Shown: piece after piece, positions 17,569-27,270 of the stretch
How the letters are laid out: every line of letters begins with the position of its first letter
Numbering within the stretch: the stretch's first letter is position 1
Origin: Burkholderia gladioli
Lineage (GTDB): Bacteria > Pseudomonadota > Gammaproteobacteria > Burkholderiales > Burkholderiaceae
Reading direction: 5' to 3'
NCBI RefSeq assembly: GCF_000959725.1
Contig: NZ_CP009323.1
Span: 1,302,001 to 1,366,000, forward strand
DNA length: 64,000 nucleotides
The notes under the pieces: model-generated
The model's database searches: none
Seen by the model: the letters and a program-made list of their open reading frames with translations, nothing else
Told to the model about the DNA's origin: nothing
Made by a program: the position numbers and the translations under genes

Positions 17569-20500
17569 ATGCTGAAAATCGTCCGGCTCGCCTTGGTCCG
17601 GCCCTACACGTTCATCGTGCTGGCGCTGCTGATCCTGTTGGCAGGCCCGCTCGCGGCGCTACGCACGCCCACCGACATCTTCCCGGACATCCGCATTCCG
17701 GTGATCAGCGTGATCTGGAATTACGCCGGCCTGCAGCCGGACGACATGTCGGGACGCATCGTCACGTACTACGAACGTACGCTCGGCACCACCGTCAACG
17801 ACGTGCAGCACATCGAGTCGCAGTCGTTCCGCAGCTTCGGCATCGTCAAGATCTTCTTCCAGCCGACGGTGGACATCCGAACCGCCACCGCGCAGGTCAC
17901 CTCGATCTCGCAGACCGTGCTCAAGCAGATGCCGCCGGGCACCACGCCGCCGCAGATCCTCAACTACAACGCCTCGACCGTGCCGGTGCTGCAGATCGCG
18001 CTGACCAGCAGCACGCTGGACGAGCAGAAGCTGGAGGACTACGCGGAGAACTTCATCCGCCCGCAACTGCTGTCGGTGCCCGGCGTGGCGATCCCGACGC
18101 CCTATGGCGGCAAGACCCGCGAGGTGCAGATCGACCTCGACCCGCAGGCGCTGCAATCGAAGGGGCTGTCGGCGCAGGACGTGGCGCACGCGCTGGCGCA
18201 GCAGAACCAGATCATCCCGGCCGGCACGCAGAAGATCGGCCGCTTCGAGTACAACATCAAGCTCAACAACAGCCCGCTCGCGCTCGATGCGTTGAACGAC
18301 CTGCCGATCAAGTCGGTGGGCGGCACCACCATTTACATCCGCGACGTGGCCCACGTGCGCGACGGCTTCCCGCCGCAGACCAACATCGTGCGCGTGGACG
18401 GCCATCGCGCGGTGCTGATGAGCATCCTGAAGAACGGCTCGGCCTCCACGCTCGACATCATCTCGGGCGTGAAGGCCAAGCTGCCGCTGATCGAGCAGAC
18501 CCTGCCGCCGGGCCTGAAGCTGGTCACCATGGGCGACCAGTCGACCTTCGTGAAGGGCGCCGTGAGCGGCGTGGCGCGCGAGGGTGTGATCGCCGCGGCG
18601 CTCACCTCGCTGATGATCCTGCTGTTCCTCGGCTCCTGGCGCTCGACGCTGATCATCGCCGCCTCGATCCCGCTGGCCGTGCTCTCGGCGATCGCGCTGC
18701 TGGCCGCCACCGGCGAGACCCTCAACGTGATGACGCTCGGCGGCCTGGCGCTGGCGGTCGGGATCCTGGTGGACGACGCCACGGTGACCATCGAGAACGT
18801 CAACTGGCACCTCGAGCAGGGCAAGGACACGCGCAGCGCGATCATCGACGGCGCGCGGCAGATCGTGATGCCGGCGCTGGTCTCGCTGATGTGCATCTGC
18901 ATCGTGTTCGTGCCGATGCTGATGCTCGACGGCATCTCGCGCTTCCTGTTCGTGCCGATGGCCAAGGCGGTGATCTTCGCGATGATCTCCTCGTTCGTGC
19001 TGTCGCGCACCTTCGTGCCGATGCTCGCGCAATACCTGCTCAAGCCGCATGCCTCGGCCGGCCACGCCTCGGGCGAGATGGCCGCGATCATGGACTCGCA
19101 CGCGGGCCACGCCGGCGCGCACGACGTGCCGCCCTCGCGCAATCCGCTGGTGCGCTTCCAGCGCGCCTTCGAGCGCCGCTTCGAGGCGGTGCGCGCTTCG
19201 TACCGGATCCTGCTGGGGCTGGCGCTGACGCGCCGCAAGCCCTTCGTGACCGGCTTCCTGTGCGTGGTGGCCGCCTCCTTCCTGCTGGCGCCCTGGCTCG
19301 GCCGCAACTTCTTCCCGACCATCGATTCGGGCGAGATCTCGCTGCACGTGCGCGCGCCGGTCGGCACCCGCGTGGAGGAGACCGCCGCCGAGTTCGACCG
19401 CATCGAGAACACCATCCGCGGCGTGATCCCGCCTGCGCAGCTGCGCGAGGTGATCGACAACATCGGCCTGCCCAAGAGCGGCATCAACCTGACCTACAAC
19501 AACAGCGGCACGATCGGGCCGCAGGACGGCGACATCCTGATCTCGCTGTCCGAGGATCACGCGCCCACCGCCGGCTACGTGCGCAAGCTGCGCGAGCTGC
19601 TGCCGCGCGCCTATCCCGGCACCAGCTTCTCGTTCCTGCCGGCCGACATCGTCAGCCAGATCCTCAACTTCGGCGCGCCGGCCCCGGTCGACCTGCAGGT
19701 GGCCGGCCCGAACCAGGCCGCCAACCTGAAGTACGCGCGCGAGCTGTACCGCCGGATGCGCCTGATCCCCGGCATCGCCGACACGCGCATCCAGCAGGCC
19801 ACCACCTATCCGCAGTTCACGGTGGCGGTCGACCGCACGCGCGCCGACCAGCTCGGCATCACCGAGCAGGACGTCACCAACTCGGTGGTCGCCACCCTGG
19901 CCGGCACCAGCCAGGTGGACCCGACCTACTGGCTCAACCCGAGGAACGGCGTGTCCTACCCGATCGTGGCGCAGACCCCGCAATACCGCATGACCACCCT
20001 CTCGGCGCTGCAGAACCTGCCGGTGACGGGCGCCAGCGGCGACTCGCAACTGCTCGGCGGGCTGGCCACCATCACGCGCGGCGTCGGCGACGCGGTGGTC
20101 TCGCACTACAACATCGAGCCGCTGTTCGACATCTACGCCACCACCCAGGGCCGCGACCTCGGCGCGATCGCCACCGACATCGACGGCATCGTGAAAGCCA
20201 CCGCCCACGACCTGCCCAAGGGCTCGACCGTCACGCTGCGCGGCCAGGTGCAGACCATGAACGGCGCCTTCGCCGGCCTGCTGCTGGGCCTCGCGGGCGC
20301 GATCGCGCTGATCTACCTGCTGATCGTGGTGAACTTCCACTCCTGGGCCGATGCCTTCGTGATCGTCTCGGCGCTGCCGGCGGCGCTGGCCGGCATCGTC
20401 TGGATGCTGTTCACCACCCACACGCCATTGTCGGTGCCGGCGCTGACCGGCGCGATCCTCTGCATGGGCGTGGCCACCGCCAACTCGATCCTGGTGGTCA

Positions 20501-20823
20501 GCTTCGCGCGCGAACGCCTGGCCGAAACCGGCAACGCGCTGGCCGCCGCGCTCGAGGCCGGCTTCACGCGCTTCCGCCCGGTGCTGATGACGGCCCTGGC
20601 GATGATCATCGGCATGGCGCCGATGGCGCTCGGCCTGGGCGACGGCGGCGAGCAGAATGCCCCGCTCGGCCGCGCCGTGATCGGCGGCCTGGCCTGCGCC
20701 ACGCTGGCCACGCTGTTCTTCGTCCCCGTCGTGTTCAGCCTCGTGCATCGGCGCGACGCGCACCAGCACGACGGCACCCGCGCTTCCTCCTCTTCCGCGT
20801 CCGGAGCTTCCCATGTCCACTGA
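17569..20823 (+). CDS. RND multidrug efflux permease
   Basis: A 1084-residue inner-membrane RND pump of the hydrophobe/amphiphile or AcrB-like superfamily, driven by protons. TM1 is near residues 13-31; the proton-relay acidic pair D402-D403 is present in VGILVDDATVTIENV; large periplasmic loops follow TM1 and TM7. Two His-rich stretches are unusual: residues 494-518 in the cytoplasmic loop between the halves (five His) and the C-terminal tail (HRRDAHQHD ... HVH). It is first in the order permease - adaptor - outer-membrane channel and overlaps the adaptor by 11 bases. Start chosen at 17569, with GGAGC upstream; the longer upstream frame lacks family resemblance. Confidence 0.94.
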   Translation: MLKIVRLALVRPYTFIVLALLILLAGPLAALRTPTDIFPDIRIPVISVIWNYAGLQPDDMSGRIVTYYERTLGTTVNDVQHIESQSFRSFGIVKIFFQPTVDIRTATAQVTSISQTVLKQMPPGTTPPQILNYNASTVPVLQIALTSSTLDEQKLEDYAENFIRPQLLSVPGVAIPTPYGGKTREVQIDLDPQALQSKGLSAQDVAHALAQQNQIIPAGTQKIGRFEYNIKLNNSPLALDALNDLPIKSVGGTTIYIRDVAHVRDGFPPQTNIVRVDGHRAVLMSILKNGSASTLDIISGVKAKLPLIEQTLPPGLKLVTMGDQSTFVKGAVSGVAREGVIAAALTSLMILLFLGSWRSTLIIAASIPLAVLSAIALLAATGETLNVMTLGGLALAVGILVDDATVTIENVNWHLEQGKDTRSAIIDGARQIVMPALVSLMCICIVFVPMLMLDGISRFLFVPMAKAVIFAMISSFVLSRTFVPMLAQYLLKPHASAGHASGEMAAIMDSHAGHAGAHDVPPSRNPLVRFQRAFERRFEAVRASYRILLGLALTRRKPFVTGFLCVVAASFLLAPWLGRNFFPTIDSGEISLHVRAPVGTRVEETAAEFDRIENTIRGVIPPAQLREVIDNIGLPKSGINLTYNNSGTIGPQDGDILISLSEDHAPTAGYVRKLRELLPRAYPGTSFSFLPADIVSQILNFGAPAPVDLQVAGPNQAANLKYARELYRRMRLIPGIADTRIQQATTYPQFTVAVDRTRADQLGITEQDVTNSVVATLAGTSQVDPTYWLNPRNGVSYPIVAQTPQYRMTTLSALQNLPVTGASGDSQLLGGLATITRGVGDAVVSHYNIEPLFDIYATTQGRDLGAIATDIDGIVKATAHDLPKGSTVTLRGQVQTMNGAFAGLLLGLAGAIALIYLLIVVNFHSWADAFVIVSALPAALAGIVWMLFTTHTPLSVPALTGAILCMGVATANSILVVSFARERLAETGNALAAALEAGFTRFRPVLMTALAMIIGMAPMALGLGDGGEQNAPLGRAVIGGLACATLATLFFVPVVFSLVHRRDAHQHDGTRASSSSASGASHVH

Positions 20824-22018
20824 GATCGAAATCAAGTCGCCGAAACGGCTGCCCAACCTCAAGCTGGTCGCCGCGCTCGCCGCGCTGGTCGCGCTCGGCA
20901 TCGTGGCCACCGGCATCGCCGGGCGGGTCCACGCGAAACAGGAACTGACCGGCTGGTCCGCCGCGCAGGCGGTGCCGACCGTGGTGGCCTACACGCCCTC
21001 GAGCGGCGCCGACGGCGCGTCCCTGGTGCTGCCGGGCCACCTGTCGGCATTCGAGAACGCGCCGATCCACGCGCAGGTGTCGGGCTACCTGCATGCCTGG
21101 TACGCCGATATCGGCGCGCACGTGAAGTCCGGCCAGTTGCTCGGCCTGATCGACACGCCCGAGCTCGACCAGCAGTTGCAGCAGGCGCGCGCCGACCTGC
21201 AGAGCTCGCTGGCCAACGAGAAGCTGGCCGCCTCCACCGCCGCGCGCTGGACCCGCATGCTGGCGCAGGATTCGGTCTCGCAGCAGGAAACCGACGAGAA
21301 GACCAGCGACCTGGCCGCCAAGCAGGCGATCGTGGCGGCCAACCAGGCCAACGTGCGGCGCCTGGAGGCGCTGGAAGCCTTCAAGCGCATCGTCGCGCCC
21401 TTCGACGGCGTGGTCACCGCGCGCAAGACCGACATCGGCCAGCTGATCTCGGCCGGCCAGGGCACCGGGCCCGAGCTGTTCGCGGTATCCGACGTGCACC
21501 AGTTGCGCGTCTACGTGAGCGTGCCGCAGAACGAGGCCGCCGCGATCCATCCCGGCATGAATGCCACGCTCACCGTGCCCGAGCACCCCGGCGAGACCTT
21601 CCACGCGAAACTGGTCGACACCGACGATTCGATCGCCGGCGCCACCGGCACCCTGCTGGTGCAGCTGATGGTGGACAACCAGGACGGCAAGCTGATCCCC
21701 GGCGAATACACCGAGGTGCATTTCGCTCTACCCGCCGGCAGCAGCCACGCGCTGACGATTCCCGCCAGCTCGCTGATCTTCCGCCAGGCGGGCCTGCAGG
21801 TGGCGGTGGTCGGCAAGGACAATCGCGCGGTGCTCAAGCCGGTGACGATCGGCACCGACTTCGGCACCCACGTGCAGATCGCCACCGGCCTCGCGCCCGA
21901 CGATCGCGTGATCGACAACCCGCCCGACTCGCTGTCCAACGGCGACCCGGTGCGGCTCGCGCCGCCGGCCGGCACGGTCGCCTCGACGGCGGGCAACGCG
22001 GAGCAGGCCAATGGGTAA
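20813..22018 (+). CDS. RND periplasmic adaptor (membrane fusion protein)
   Basis: A 401-residue HlyD/AcrA-type adaptor linking the pump to the outer-membrane channel. One N-terminal membrane anchor (about residues 18-36, LVAALAALVALGIVATGIAG) is followed by a lipoyl-like half motif (ENAPIHAQVSGYLHAWYADIGAHVKSG), a helical hairpin (about 110-190) and beta-barrel domains. The gene overlaps the permease end by 11 bases and the channel start by 8, a sign of translational coupling. Confidence 0.94.
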   Translation: MSTEIEIKSPKRLPNLKLVAALAALVALGIVATGIAGRVHAKQELTGWSAAQAVPTVVAYTPSSGADGASLVLPGHLSAFENAPIHAQVSGYLHAWYADIGAHVKSGQLLGLIDTPELDQQLQQARADLQSSLANEKLAASTAARWTRMLAQDSVSQQETDEKTSDLAAKQAIVAANQANVRRLEALEAFKRIVAPFDGVVTARKTDIGQLISAGQGTGPELFAVSDVHQLRVYVSVPQNEAAAIHPGMNATLTVPEHPGETFHAKLVDTDDSIAGATGTLLVQLMVDNQDGKLIPGEYTEVHFALPAGSSHALTIPASSLIFRQAGLQVAVVGKDNRAVLKPVTIGTDFGTHVQIATGLAPDDRVIDNPPDSLSNGDPVRLAPPAGTVASTAGNAEQANG

Positions 22019-23552
22019 ACGTCGGCTCTGCGCGATGCTGGCCGGCGTCGCCTTTCTTTCCGCCTGCTCGTTCGCGCCCATCTATCACGCGCCGCGAACC
22101 GCGTTGCCGACCACCTTCAAGGAAGCCGGCGGCTGGCAGACCGCGCAGCCGGCCGACCGCATCGAGCGCGACGGCTGGTGGAAGGCGTTCCGCGATCCGG
22201 CGCTCGACAAACTGGAGATCCAGGTGGCGGCGGCCAACCCCGACGTGGCCGCCGCCGTGGCGCGCCACGACGAGGCCAGCGCGCTGTTCGATCAGGCCCG
22301 CTCCGGATTGTTTCCGACCCTCGGCCTGGGCGCCCAGATCTCCAGCAACCGCGCCTCGGCCACGCGTCCGCTGCGCGGCGCGACCCAGCCCGACATCTAC
22401 GGCGCCAACACGCTGGATGCCGGCTTCGACTACGACCTCGACCTGTGGGGCAAGGTACGCAACGAGGTGGCCGCGGGCCGCGCCGACGCGCAGGCCGCCG
22501 CCGACGACCTGGCCTCGGTGCGCCTGAGCCTGCAGGCGAGCCTGGCCACGGCTTACTTCAAGCTGCGCGGGCTGGACCAGCAGCAGAAGCTGCTGGCCGA
22601 CACGATCGACACCTACCAGCGCGCGCTGAAGCTGACGCTGAGCCGGCACGCGGGCGGCATCGCCTCCGACCTCGACGTCTCGCGCGCACAAACGCAGCTC
22701 GATTCGGCGCGCGCCTCGGCCGAGGACGTGCGCGCGCGCCGCGCGCTCTACGAGCATGCGATCGCCACCCTGGTCGGCGTGCCGGCCTCCGCGTTCTCGC
22801 TGGCGCCGGACCTGACGGTGGCCTACCTGCCCGCGATCCCGGCCGGCATCCCCGCCACGCTGCTGCAGCGCCGCCCCGACGTGGCGGCCGCCGAGCGGCG
22901 CATGGCGGCCGCCAACGCGCGGATCGGCGTGGCGCGCGCGGCCTTCTTCCCCGACATCACGCTCGGGCTGATCGGCGGCTACCAGAGCTCGGGGCTCGGC
23001 CACTGGCTCAGCGCGCCCAACGAGATCTGGTCGATCGGGCCGAGCCTGGCGCTGACGCTGTTCGACGGCGGCCGCCGCCAGGCGATCACCGACCAGGCCC
23101 ACGCCAAGCTGGCCGAGAACGGCGCGCAGTATCGCGCGGTGGTGCTGGCCGCCTGCCAGCAGGTGGAGGACAACCTCGCGCTCACCCATCACCTCGGCGA
23201 CGAGGCCGACCGCGAGCAGGAGGCGCTCGACGCGGCCGAGCGCACCTTGCAGCTGTCGATGTCGCGCTACCGCGACGGCGTGGTCAGCTACCTCGACGTG
23301 GTGACGGCGCAGACCACCGAGCTGAACACGAAGATCACCATGCTGGAACTGGATACGCGCCGGCAACTGGCGGCGGTGGGCTTGATCGCGGCGCTGGGCG
23401 GCGGGTGGTCGGTGGATCGGGCGGCGACGATGGCCGCGACGAACGACAAGGCGAACGCGGCGCCCGCAACCAGGCCGGCCGCGCCGGTACCGGCCGCGAT
23501 GCCGGTTTCGACCACGCGGCCGAACCTGGCGACGACGCGCTCGACCAGCTAG
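22011..23552 (+). CDS. Outer-membrane efflux channel lipoprotein (NodT/OprM family)
   Basis: A 513-residue TolC-like channel. The signal peptide ends in the lipobox LSAC with C19 as the lipid-bearing cysteine. Two outer-membrane efflux repeats follow, with FDYDLDLWGKVRNEVAAGRA in the first and RRPDVAAAERRMAAANARIG in the second half, as in NodT/OprM proteins. The last ~45 residues are an Ala/Pro/Thr-rich tail beyond the family's usual end. It overlaps the adaptor gene by 8 bases and ends in front of a strong terminator. Confidence 0.94.
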   Translation: MGKRRLCAMLAGVAFLSACSFAPIYHAPRTALPTTFKEAGGWQTAQPADRIERDGWWKAFRDPALDKLEIQVAAANPDVAAAVARHDEASALFDQARSGLFPTLGLGAQISSNRASATRPLRGATQPDIYGANTLDAGFDYDLDLWGKVRNEVAAGRADAQAAADDLASVRLSLQASLATAYFKLRGLDQQQKLLADTIDTYQRALKLTLSRHAGGIASDLDVSRAQTQLDSARASAEDVRARRALYEHAIATLVGVPASAFSLAPDLTVAYLPAIPAGIPATLLQRRPDVAAAERRMAAANARIGVARAAFFPDITLGLIGGYQSSGLGHWLSAPNEIWSIGPSLALTLFDGGRRQAITDQAHAKLAENGAQYRAVVLAACQQVEDNLALTHHLGDEADREQEALDAAERTLQLSMSRYRDGVVSYLDVVTAQTTELNTKITMLELDTRRQLAAVGLIAALGGGWSVDRAATMAATNDKANAAPATRPAAPVPAAMPVSTTRPNLATTRSTS

Positions 23553-23589
23553 ATCTCCTGCGACATGTGTGGTGCGTGTCGCGTTTTCA

Positions 23590-23621
23590 GGCACCCGTCG
23601 CGAGGCGGGTGCCGTTTTTTT
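23590..23621 (+). terminator. Rho-independent terminator of the RND operon
   Basis: Stem GGCACCCG/CGGGTGCC (23590-23597 with 23606-23613) followed by GTTTTTTT, 37 bases after the outer-membrane channel stop codon. Confidence 0.85.
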
Positions 23622-23661
23622 GCCCGGCGCGGCCCGCATCGCGCCGGCGCGTCCGCCGCCG

Positions 23662-24579
23662 TCAGATGCCGCCGTCGAACATCGATTCGGACCAGGCAAA
23701 GGCCGCCCTCATCTGCTCGACTTCCTGCGTCGGCGAACGACCGAACATGCGCTTGAATTCGCGGCTGAACTGCGAGGGACTTTCATAACCGACCGAGGCC
23801 GAGGCCGCGGCTGCCGTGAGACCCCTTCGGATCATCAGCAGCCGCGCCTGGTGAAGCCGGGTCGACTTGAGGTACTGGATCGGCGTGGTGTGGGTGACCG
23901 CCTTGAAGTGCCGATGAAAGCTCGGCACGCTCATGCCGCTCTCGCGACAGAGGGATTCCACGTCGATCGGCTGGCCGTAATCGGCATGGATGCGGCGCAG
24001 CGCCCGCGCGATCTGCGAGAAATGGCCGGTGGACGCGAGCGAGGCGCGCATCGCGTCGCCCTGCTCGCCGGTCAGCACCAGGAAACAGATCTCCCGCAGC
24101 GCAAGCGGCGCGACGACCCGCGCCTCGAGCGGCGAGCCCAGCGCCTCGAGCAGCCGGAGCAGGGTCGCCGAGAGCCGCTGGTTCAACGGCGTGGAATAGA
24201 TGCCGCGCGGCATCGCGGGCGGCTTGCGGCCCGGCACGTCGACCGCCAGCATCAGCTCCGCGGTGAGCCCCGGGTCGAGACGCAGCGTGACCGCGAGCAG
24301 CGGCGCCTCGGGACTGGCCTCGGTTTCGGTGGAGAACGGCAGGGGCACCGAGAGCACCAGATAGTGATTCGCATCGTAGAGAAACACCTCGTCGCCCAGG
24401 AAGCCGCGCTTGCAACCCTGGCAGACCAGCACGATGCTCGGCTCGTACAGCACCGGCGTGCGCCCCAGCGAACGGTTCGAACGCATGAAGCTGACTCCCG
24501 GCAGCAGCGACGCCGTATACCCCTCGTTCGGCGCCAGCCGCCCGATCAGCTCGATGATGCGCGCTTGCCTGCCCGGCAT
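23662..24579 (-). CDS. AraC family transcriptional regulator (AraC_N type)
   Basis: A 305-residue AraC-type regulator with an N-terminal cupin-like AraC_N domain (GFLGDEVFLYDANHYLVLSVPLPF, about residues 65-90) and two C-terminal helix-turn-helix motifs (VESLCRESGMSVPSFHRHFKAVT and ASVGYESPSQFSREFKRMFG). Proteins of this subtype commonly stand beside oxidoreductase genes. It is divergent from the short-chain dehydrogenase at 24768 and probably controls it. The ATG at 24579 has GGAGGAA upstream. Confidence 0.93.
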   Translation of the reverse strand: MPGRQARIIELIGRLAPNEGYTASLLPGVSFMRSNRSLGRTPVLYEPSIVLVCQGCKRGFLGDEVFLYDANHYLVLSVPLPFSTETEASPEAPLLAVTLRLDPGLTAELMLAVDVPGRKPPAMPRGIYSTPLNQRLSATLLRLLEALGSPLEARVVAPLALREICFLVLTGEQGDAMRASLASTGHFSQIARALRRIHADYGQPIDVESLCRESGMSVPSFHRHFKAVTHTTPIQYLKSTRLHQARLLMIRRGLTAAAASASVGYESPSQFSREFKRMFGRSPTQEVEQMRAAFAWSESMFDGGI

Positions 24580-24767
24580 GGTTCCTCCGATGGATTCGAC
24601 GACGACTATAGCCGATGCCCGCGAGCGGCACGCCCGTTTGATAGTTATGGGCAAGACTGCGAGAGCGGCTGCCATGGCCGGCCCGGGATGCCGCCGATAC
24701 ATTGGACTGCACGGCGTCGAACCGATTTCCGGTTCGCTCGCCCCTCCACATTTTCGAGGAGATGGAC

Positions 24768-25526
24768 ATGCAGGACATCAATGAATTCGCCGGCAAGGTC
24801 GCGATCGTCACCGGCGCGGCCAGCGGCATCGGGCGCGCCATCACCGAACTGCTGGCGGCACGCGGCGCACGCGTGATCGCCGAGGATATCGACCCCGCCG
24901 TCGAGGCCATGGCCGGCCCCGGCGTCGTGCCGCTGGTGGCCGACATCAGCGTGGACGGCAGCGCGGAGAGGGCGGTGGCCCTGGCCCTGGAGCGGTTCTC
25001 CCGCCTCGACCTGCTGGTGAACAACGCGGGCATCATCATCAACAAGCGGGTGGTCGACATGTCGCGCGCGGATTGGGAGCGGATCATGGCCGTCAACGCC
25101 ACCGCCGCCTTCCTGCATTCGCGCGAGGCCATGAAGGCCATGATCCCGCAGGCGCGCGGGGCGATCGTCAACGTGGCGTCCTATGCGTCCTACTTCGCCT
25201 TCCCCACCATCGCCGCCTACACGGCGTCCAAGGGCGCGCTGGCGCAGTTGACGCGCACCCTCGCCCTGGAAGCGATCGAGCACGGCATCCGCGTCAACGC
25301 GGTGGGTTCCGGCGACGTGCTCACCAACATCCTCAACACCGTGGCGGCCGACGGCGACGGCGTCGCCGCCCTGGCGGCGCATGGCGCGAGCGCGCCGATC
25401 GGGCGGGCCGCGGCGCCGGAGGAAATCGCCGAGGTGGTGCTGTTCCTGGCTTGCGAGCGCGCCAGCTTCATGGTCGGTTCGGTGGTGATGGCCGACGGCG
25501 GCATGAGCGTGAAGGTGGGCGCCTGA
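24768..25526 (+). CDS. SDR family NAD(P)-dependent oxidoreductase
   Basis: A 252-residue classical short-chain dehydrogenase/reductase. Cofactor motif TGAASGIG (15-22), NNAG (85-88), and the catalytic tetrad N110, S138, Y151, K155 are all present. An acidic residue after beta-2 (AEDID) favours NAD over NADP. The substrate is unknown. Two ATGs lie six bases apart; the second (24768) has GAGGAG at a proper distance, the first none. It is divergent from an AraC regulator. Confidence 0.93.
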   Translation: MQDINEFAGKVAIVTGAASGIGRAITELLAARGARVIAEDIDPAVEAMAGPGVVPLVADISVDGSAERAVALALERFSRLDLLVNNAGIIINKRVVDMSRADWERIMAVNATAAFLHSREAMKAMIPQARGAIVNVASYASYFAFPTIAAYTASKGALAQLTRTLALEAIEHGIRVNAVGSGDVLTNILNTVAADGDGVAALAAHGASAPIGRAAAPEEIAEVVLFLACERASFMVGSVVMADGGMSVKVGA

Positions 25527-25547
25527 GCATCGCGACGCGCCGGCCAT

Positions 25548-25580
25548 AAAAAAACCCCGCGACGCATCCGCGTCACGGGG
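25548..25580 (-). terminator. Rho-independent terminator of the first porin gene
   Basis: A stem CCCCGCGACGC/GCGTCACGGGG (one wobble pair) is followed on the minus strand by seven T. It lies about 185 bases past the porin stop codon and just past the SDR stop, so it could act on both convergent transcripts. Confidence 0.7.
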
Positions 25581-25764
25581 CCGAAGATCACCGCCCAAAC
25601 CGTCCCGGGCATCGCTGCAACCGATGCCGGGACGGCGGCGGGAACCGCACTACCGGCGCACCCGGTCGCTCACCGGATGCGCCGCCACCCAAGCGCGCGA
25701 ATCGATCGATCCTCGCGCCGGGCCAGGCCGCGCGGCCCGGCCGGCTTCAACCGGCGAGGACCGG

Positions 25765-26940
25765 TCAGAACTTGTGACGAATGCCGGCCGCCACCACGGC
25801 CTGGCGATCGTTGCCCGAGGCGGCGAGGTTGAAGATCCCCGCATTGCCCAGCACGGCCACGCCGTCGGCGCCCGTCACGCGCTGGTACACGCCTTCCAGG
25901 TAGAGGTCGGTACGGCGCGACAGTGCGTAGTCGGCCTGCAGCATGAACTGGTTCCACTTCGGCGCGATGCTGCGGCCGGCGTTGTCGAAGCGGCCCTGCG
26001 TGAAGGTGTAGGAGCCGCCCAGCGAGAGCGCCGGCGTCAGGAAGTAGCGCGCGTTCAGCTCGTAGTTGCTGAAGGTCAGCAACTGGCCGTTCACGTTGCC
26101 GTACGAGCCGCCCTGCGAGAGCTCGCGCGGGTCGTTCAGGATCGTGCGCGTGTAGACGAAGCCCACCGTGGCCTTGTCGAACGCGTAACGCGCGCCGGCG
26201 CCGAAGGTGCGCCAGCGGCCGCCCACCAGCATCGAATCGCCGTCCGAGCTGCTCAGCGCGCCGCCGGTGTTCTGCGGCGTGTTCACGCCGCCCGGCTGGT
26301 TCGACTGCAGGTAGGCCACGGCCAGGTTGACCGGGCCGTTCGCGTATTGCGCGCCAAGGCTGTAGGCGTTGTTGTTGCTGAACTGGCCGCCCGCGTTGCT
26401 GAAGGCGTAGGCGCCGCCGAACGTGAAGCCGCCGTAGTTGGCGCTGCGGAACTTCACGGAATTGTTCATCCGCGTGTCGTTGGCGAGGTTGTCGTTGTCG
26501 TAGGGATGGTCGGCGATGTTGCCGCCGAAGCCCGAGCCGGTGGCCGACAGCGGCGCCACGAAGTCGACCAGGAAGTCGTACTGGCGGCCCAGCGTGACGG
26601 TGCCCCATTGCCGGCTCGCGAGACCGACCCAGGCCTGGCGGCCGAACTCGTCGCCGCCGTTGCCGAACTTGCCGTTGGCCACGTTGAAGCCGTTCTCGAG
26701 GGTGAACACGGCAGCCAGCCCGCCGCCCAGGTCCTCGTTGCCGCGCAGGCCCCAGCGCGAGGTGCTGACGTTGCCGCTCTGCACGCCGTAGGTCGGGCCC
26801 GCGCCGCCCGAGGATTTCTGGTTGCTGATGTAGTCCAGGCCCGCGTCGATCGTGCCGTACAGCGTGACGCTGCTCTGCGCATGCGCGGCGGTCGAAAGCA
26901 GGCATGCGAGCGCCGCCGGGATTGCCAGATATTTCTTCAT
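25765..26940 (-). CDS. Porin, OmpC-like (Gram-negative porin family)
   Basis: A 391-residue trimeric outer-membrane porin of the beta-proteobacterial type. The signal peptide is cleaved after AHA (residue 21); the mature protein begins QSSVTLYGTIDAGLDY, the standard start of the family, and ends in the assembly signal ...GIRHKF with C-terminal Phe. It is transcribed away from the DUF4148 gene at 27271; the 330-base gap between them carries two TGAAA-N4-TTTCA boxes. Confidence 0.96.
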   Translation of the reverse strand: MKKYLAIPAALACLLSTAAHAQSSVTLYGTIDAGLDYISNQKSSGGAGPTYGVQSGNVSTSRWGLRGNEDLGGGLAAVFTLENGFNVANGKFGNGGDEFGRQAWVGLASRQWGTVTLGRQYDFLVDFVAPLSATGSGFGGNIADHPYDNDNLANDTRMNNSVKFRSANYGGFTFGGAYAFSNAGGQFSNNNAYSLGAQYANGPVNLAVAYLQSNQPGGVNTPQNTGGALSSSDGDSMLVGGRWRTFGAGARYAFDKATVGFVYTRTILNDPRELSQGGSYGNVNGQLLTFSNYELNARYFLTPALSLGGSYTFTQGRFDNAGRSIAPKWNQFMLQADYALSRRTDLYLEGVYQRVTGADGVAVLGNAGIFNLAASGNDRQAVVAAGIRHKF

Positions 26941-27051
26941 GATGGTTTCGCTAGAGTGGGTCGGTCTTCTCGCACCGCAGGCTGCGTGTGGAAAAGCCGA
27001 TCCGTCCGCGATGCGATGGCGCCCAATTTAGGCAGCGGGCGTGACAGCGCC

Positions 27052-27087
27052 GTTATGAAAACGGCCTGAAAAATGAAACCTTTTTCA
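27052..27087 (-). promoter_or_regulatory. TGAAA-N4-TTTCA box and promoter of the first porin gene
   Basis: Perfect box at 27074-27087 (on the minus strand TGAAAAAGGTTTCA). CATAAC (27052-27057) lies 16 bases downstream on that strand as a -10. Further TGAAA half-sites occur at 27056 and 27067. The porin start codon is about 110 bases further on. Confidence 0.6.
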
Positions 27088-27140
27088 TCCACGCGATATG
27101 CCGGCTTCATGTCGATGCCGACAGCCCCCGGGGCGCTGCA

Positions 27141-27178
27141 TGAATTTCTTTTCACCCTGCGTATGCCGATCCGCTATC
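27141..27178 (+). promoter_or_regulatory. TGAAA-N4-TTTCA-like box before the DUF4148 gene
   Basis: TGAATTTCTTTTCA (27141-27154) matches the box at 9 of 10 positions and is followed after 18 bases by GCTATC, a weak -10. The DUF4148 gene starts 92 bases further on. Confidence 0.5.
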
Positions 27179-27270
27179 GCCCCCCCTCTATGCTTGTCCT
27201 CAACCCGATGCGTCACGTCGAGATGCCGCGACGGGGATGAAACCAGTCATTGATCATGAGGACAACGAAG

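Noticed and set aside
17659..20916. A 1085-residue open frame antisense to the RND permease
   Set aside because: Composition is Arg/Asp/His/Gln-rich with no domain, typical of the reverse frame of a high-GC gene; the plus-strand pump is certain.
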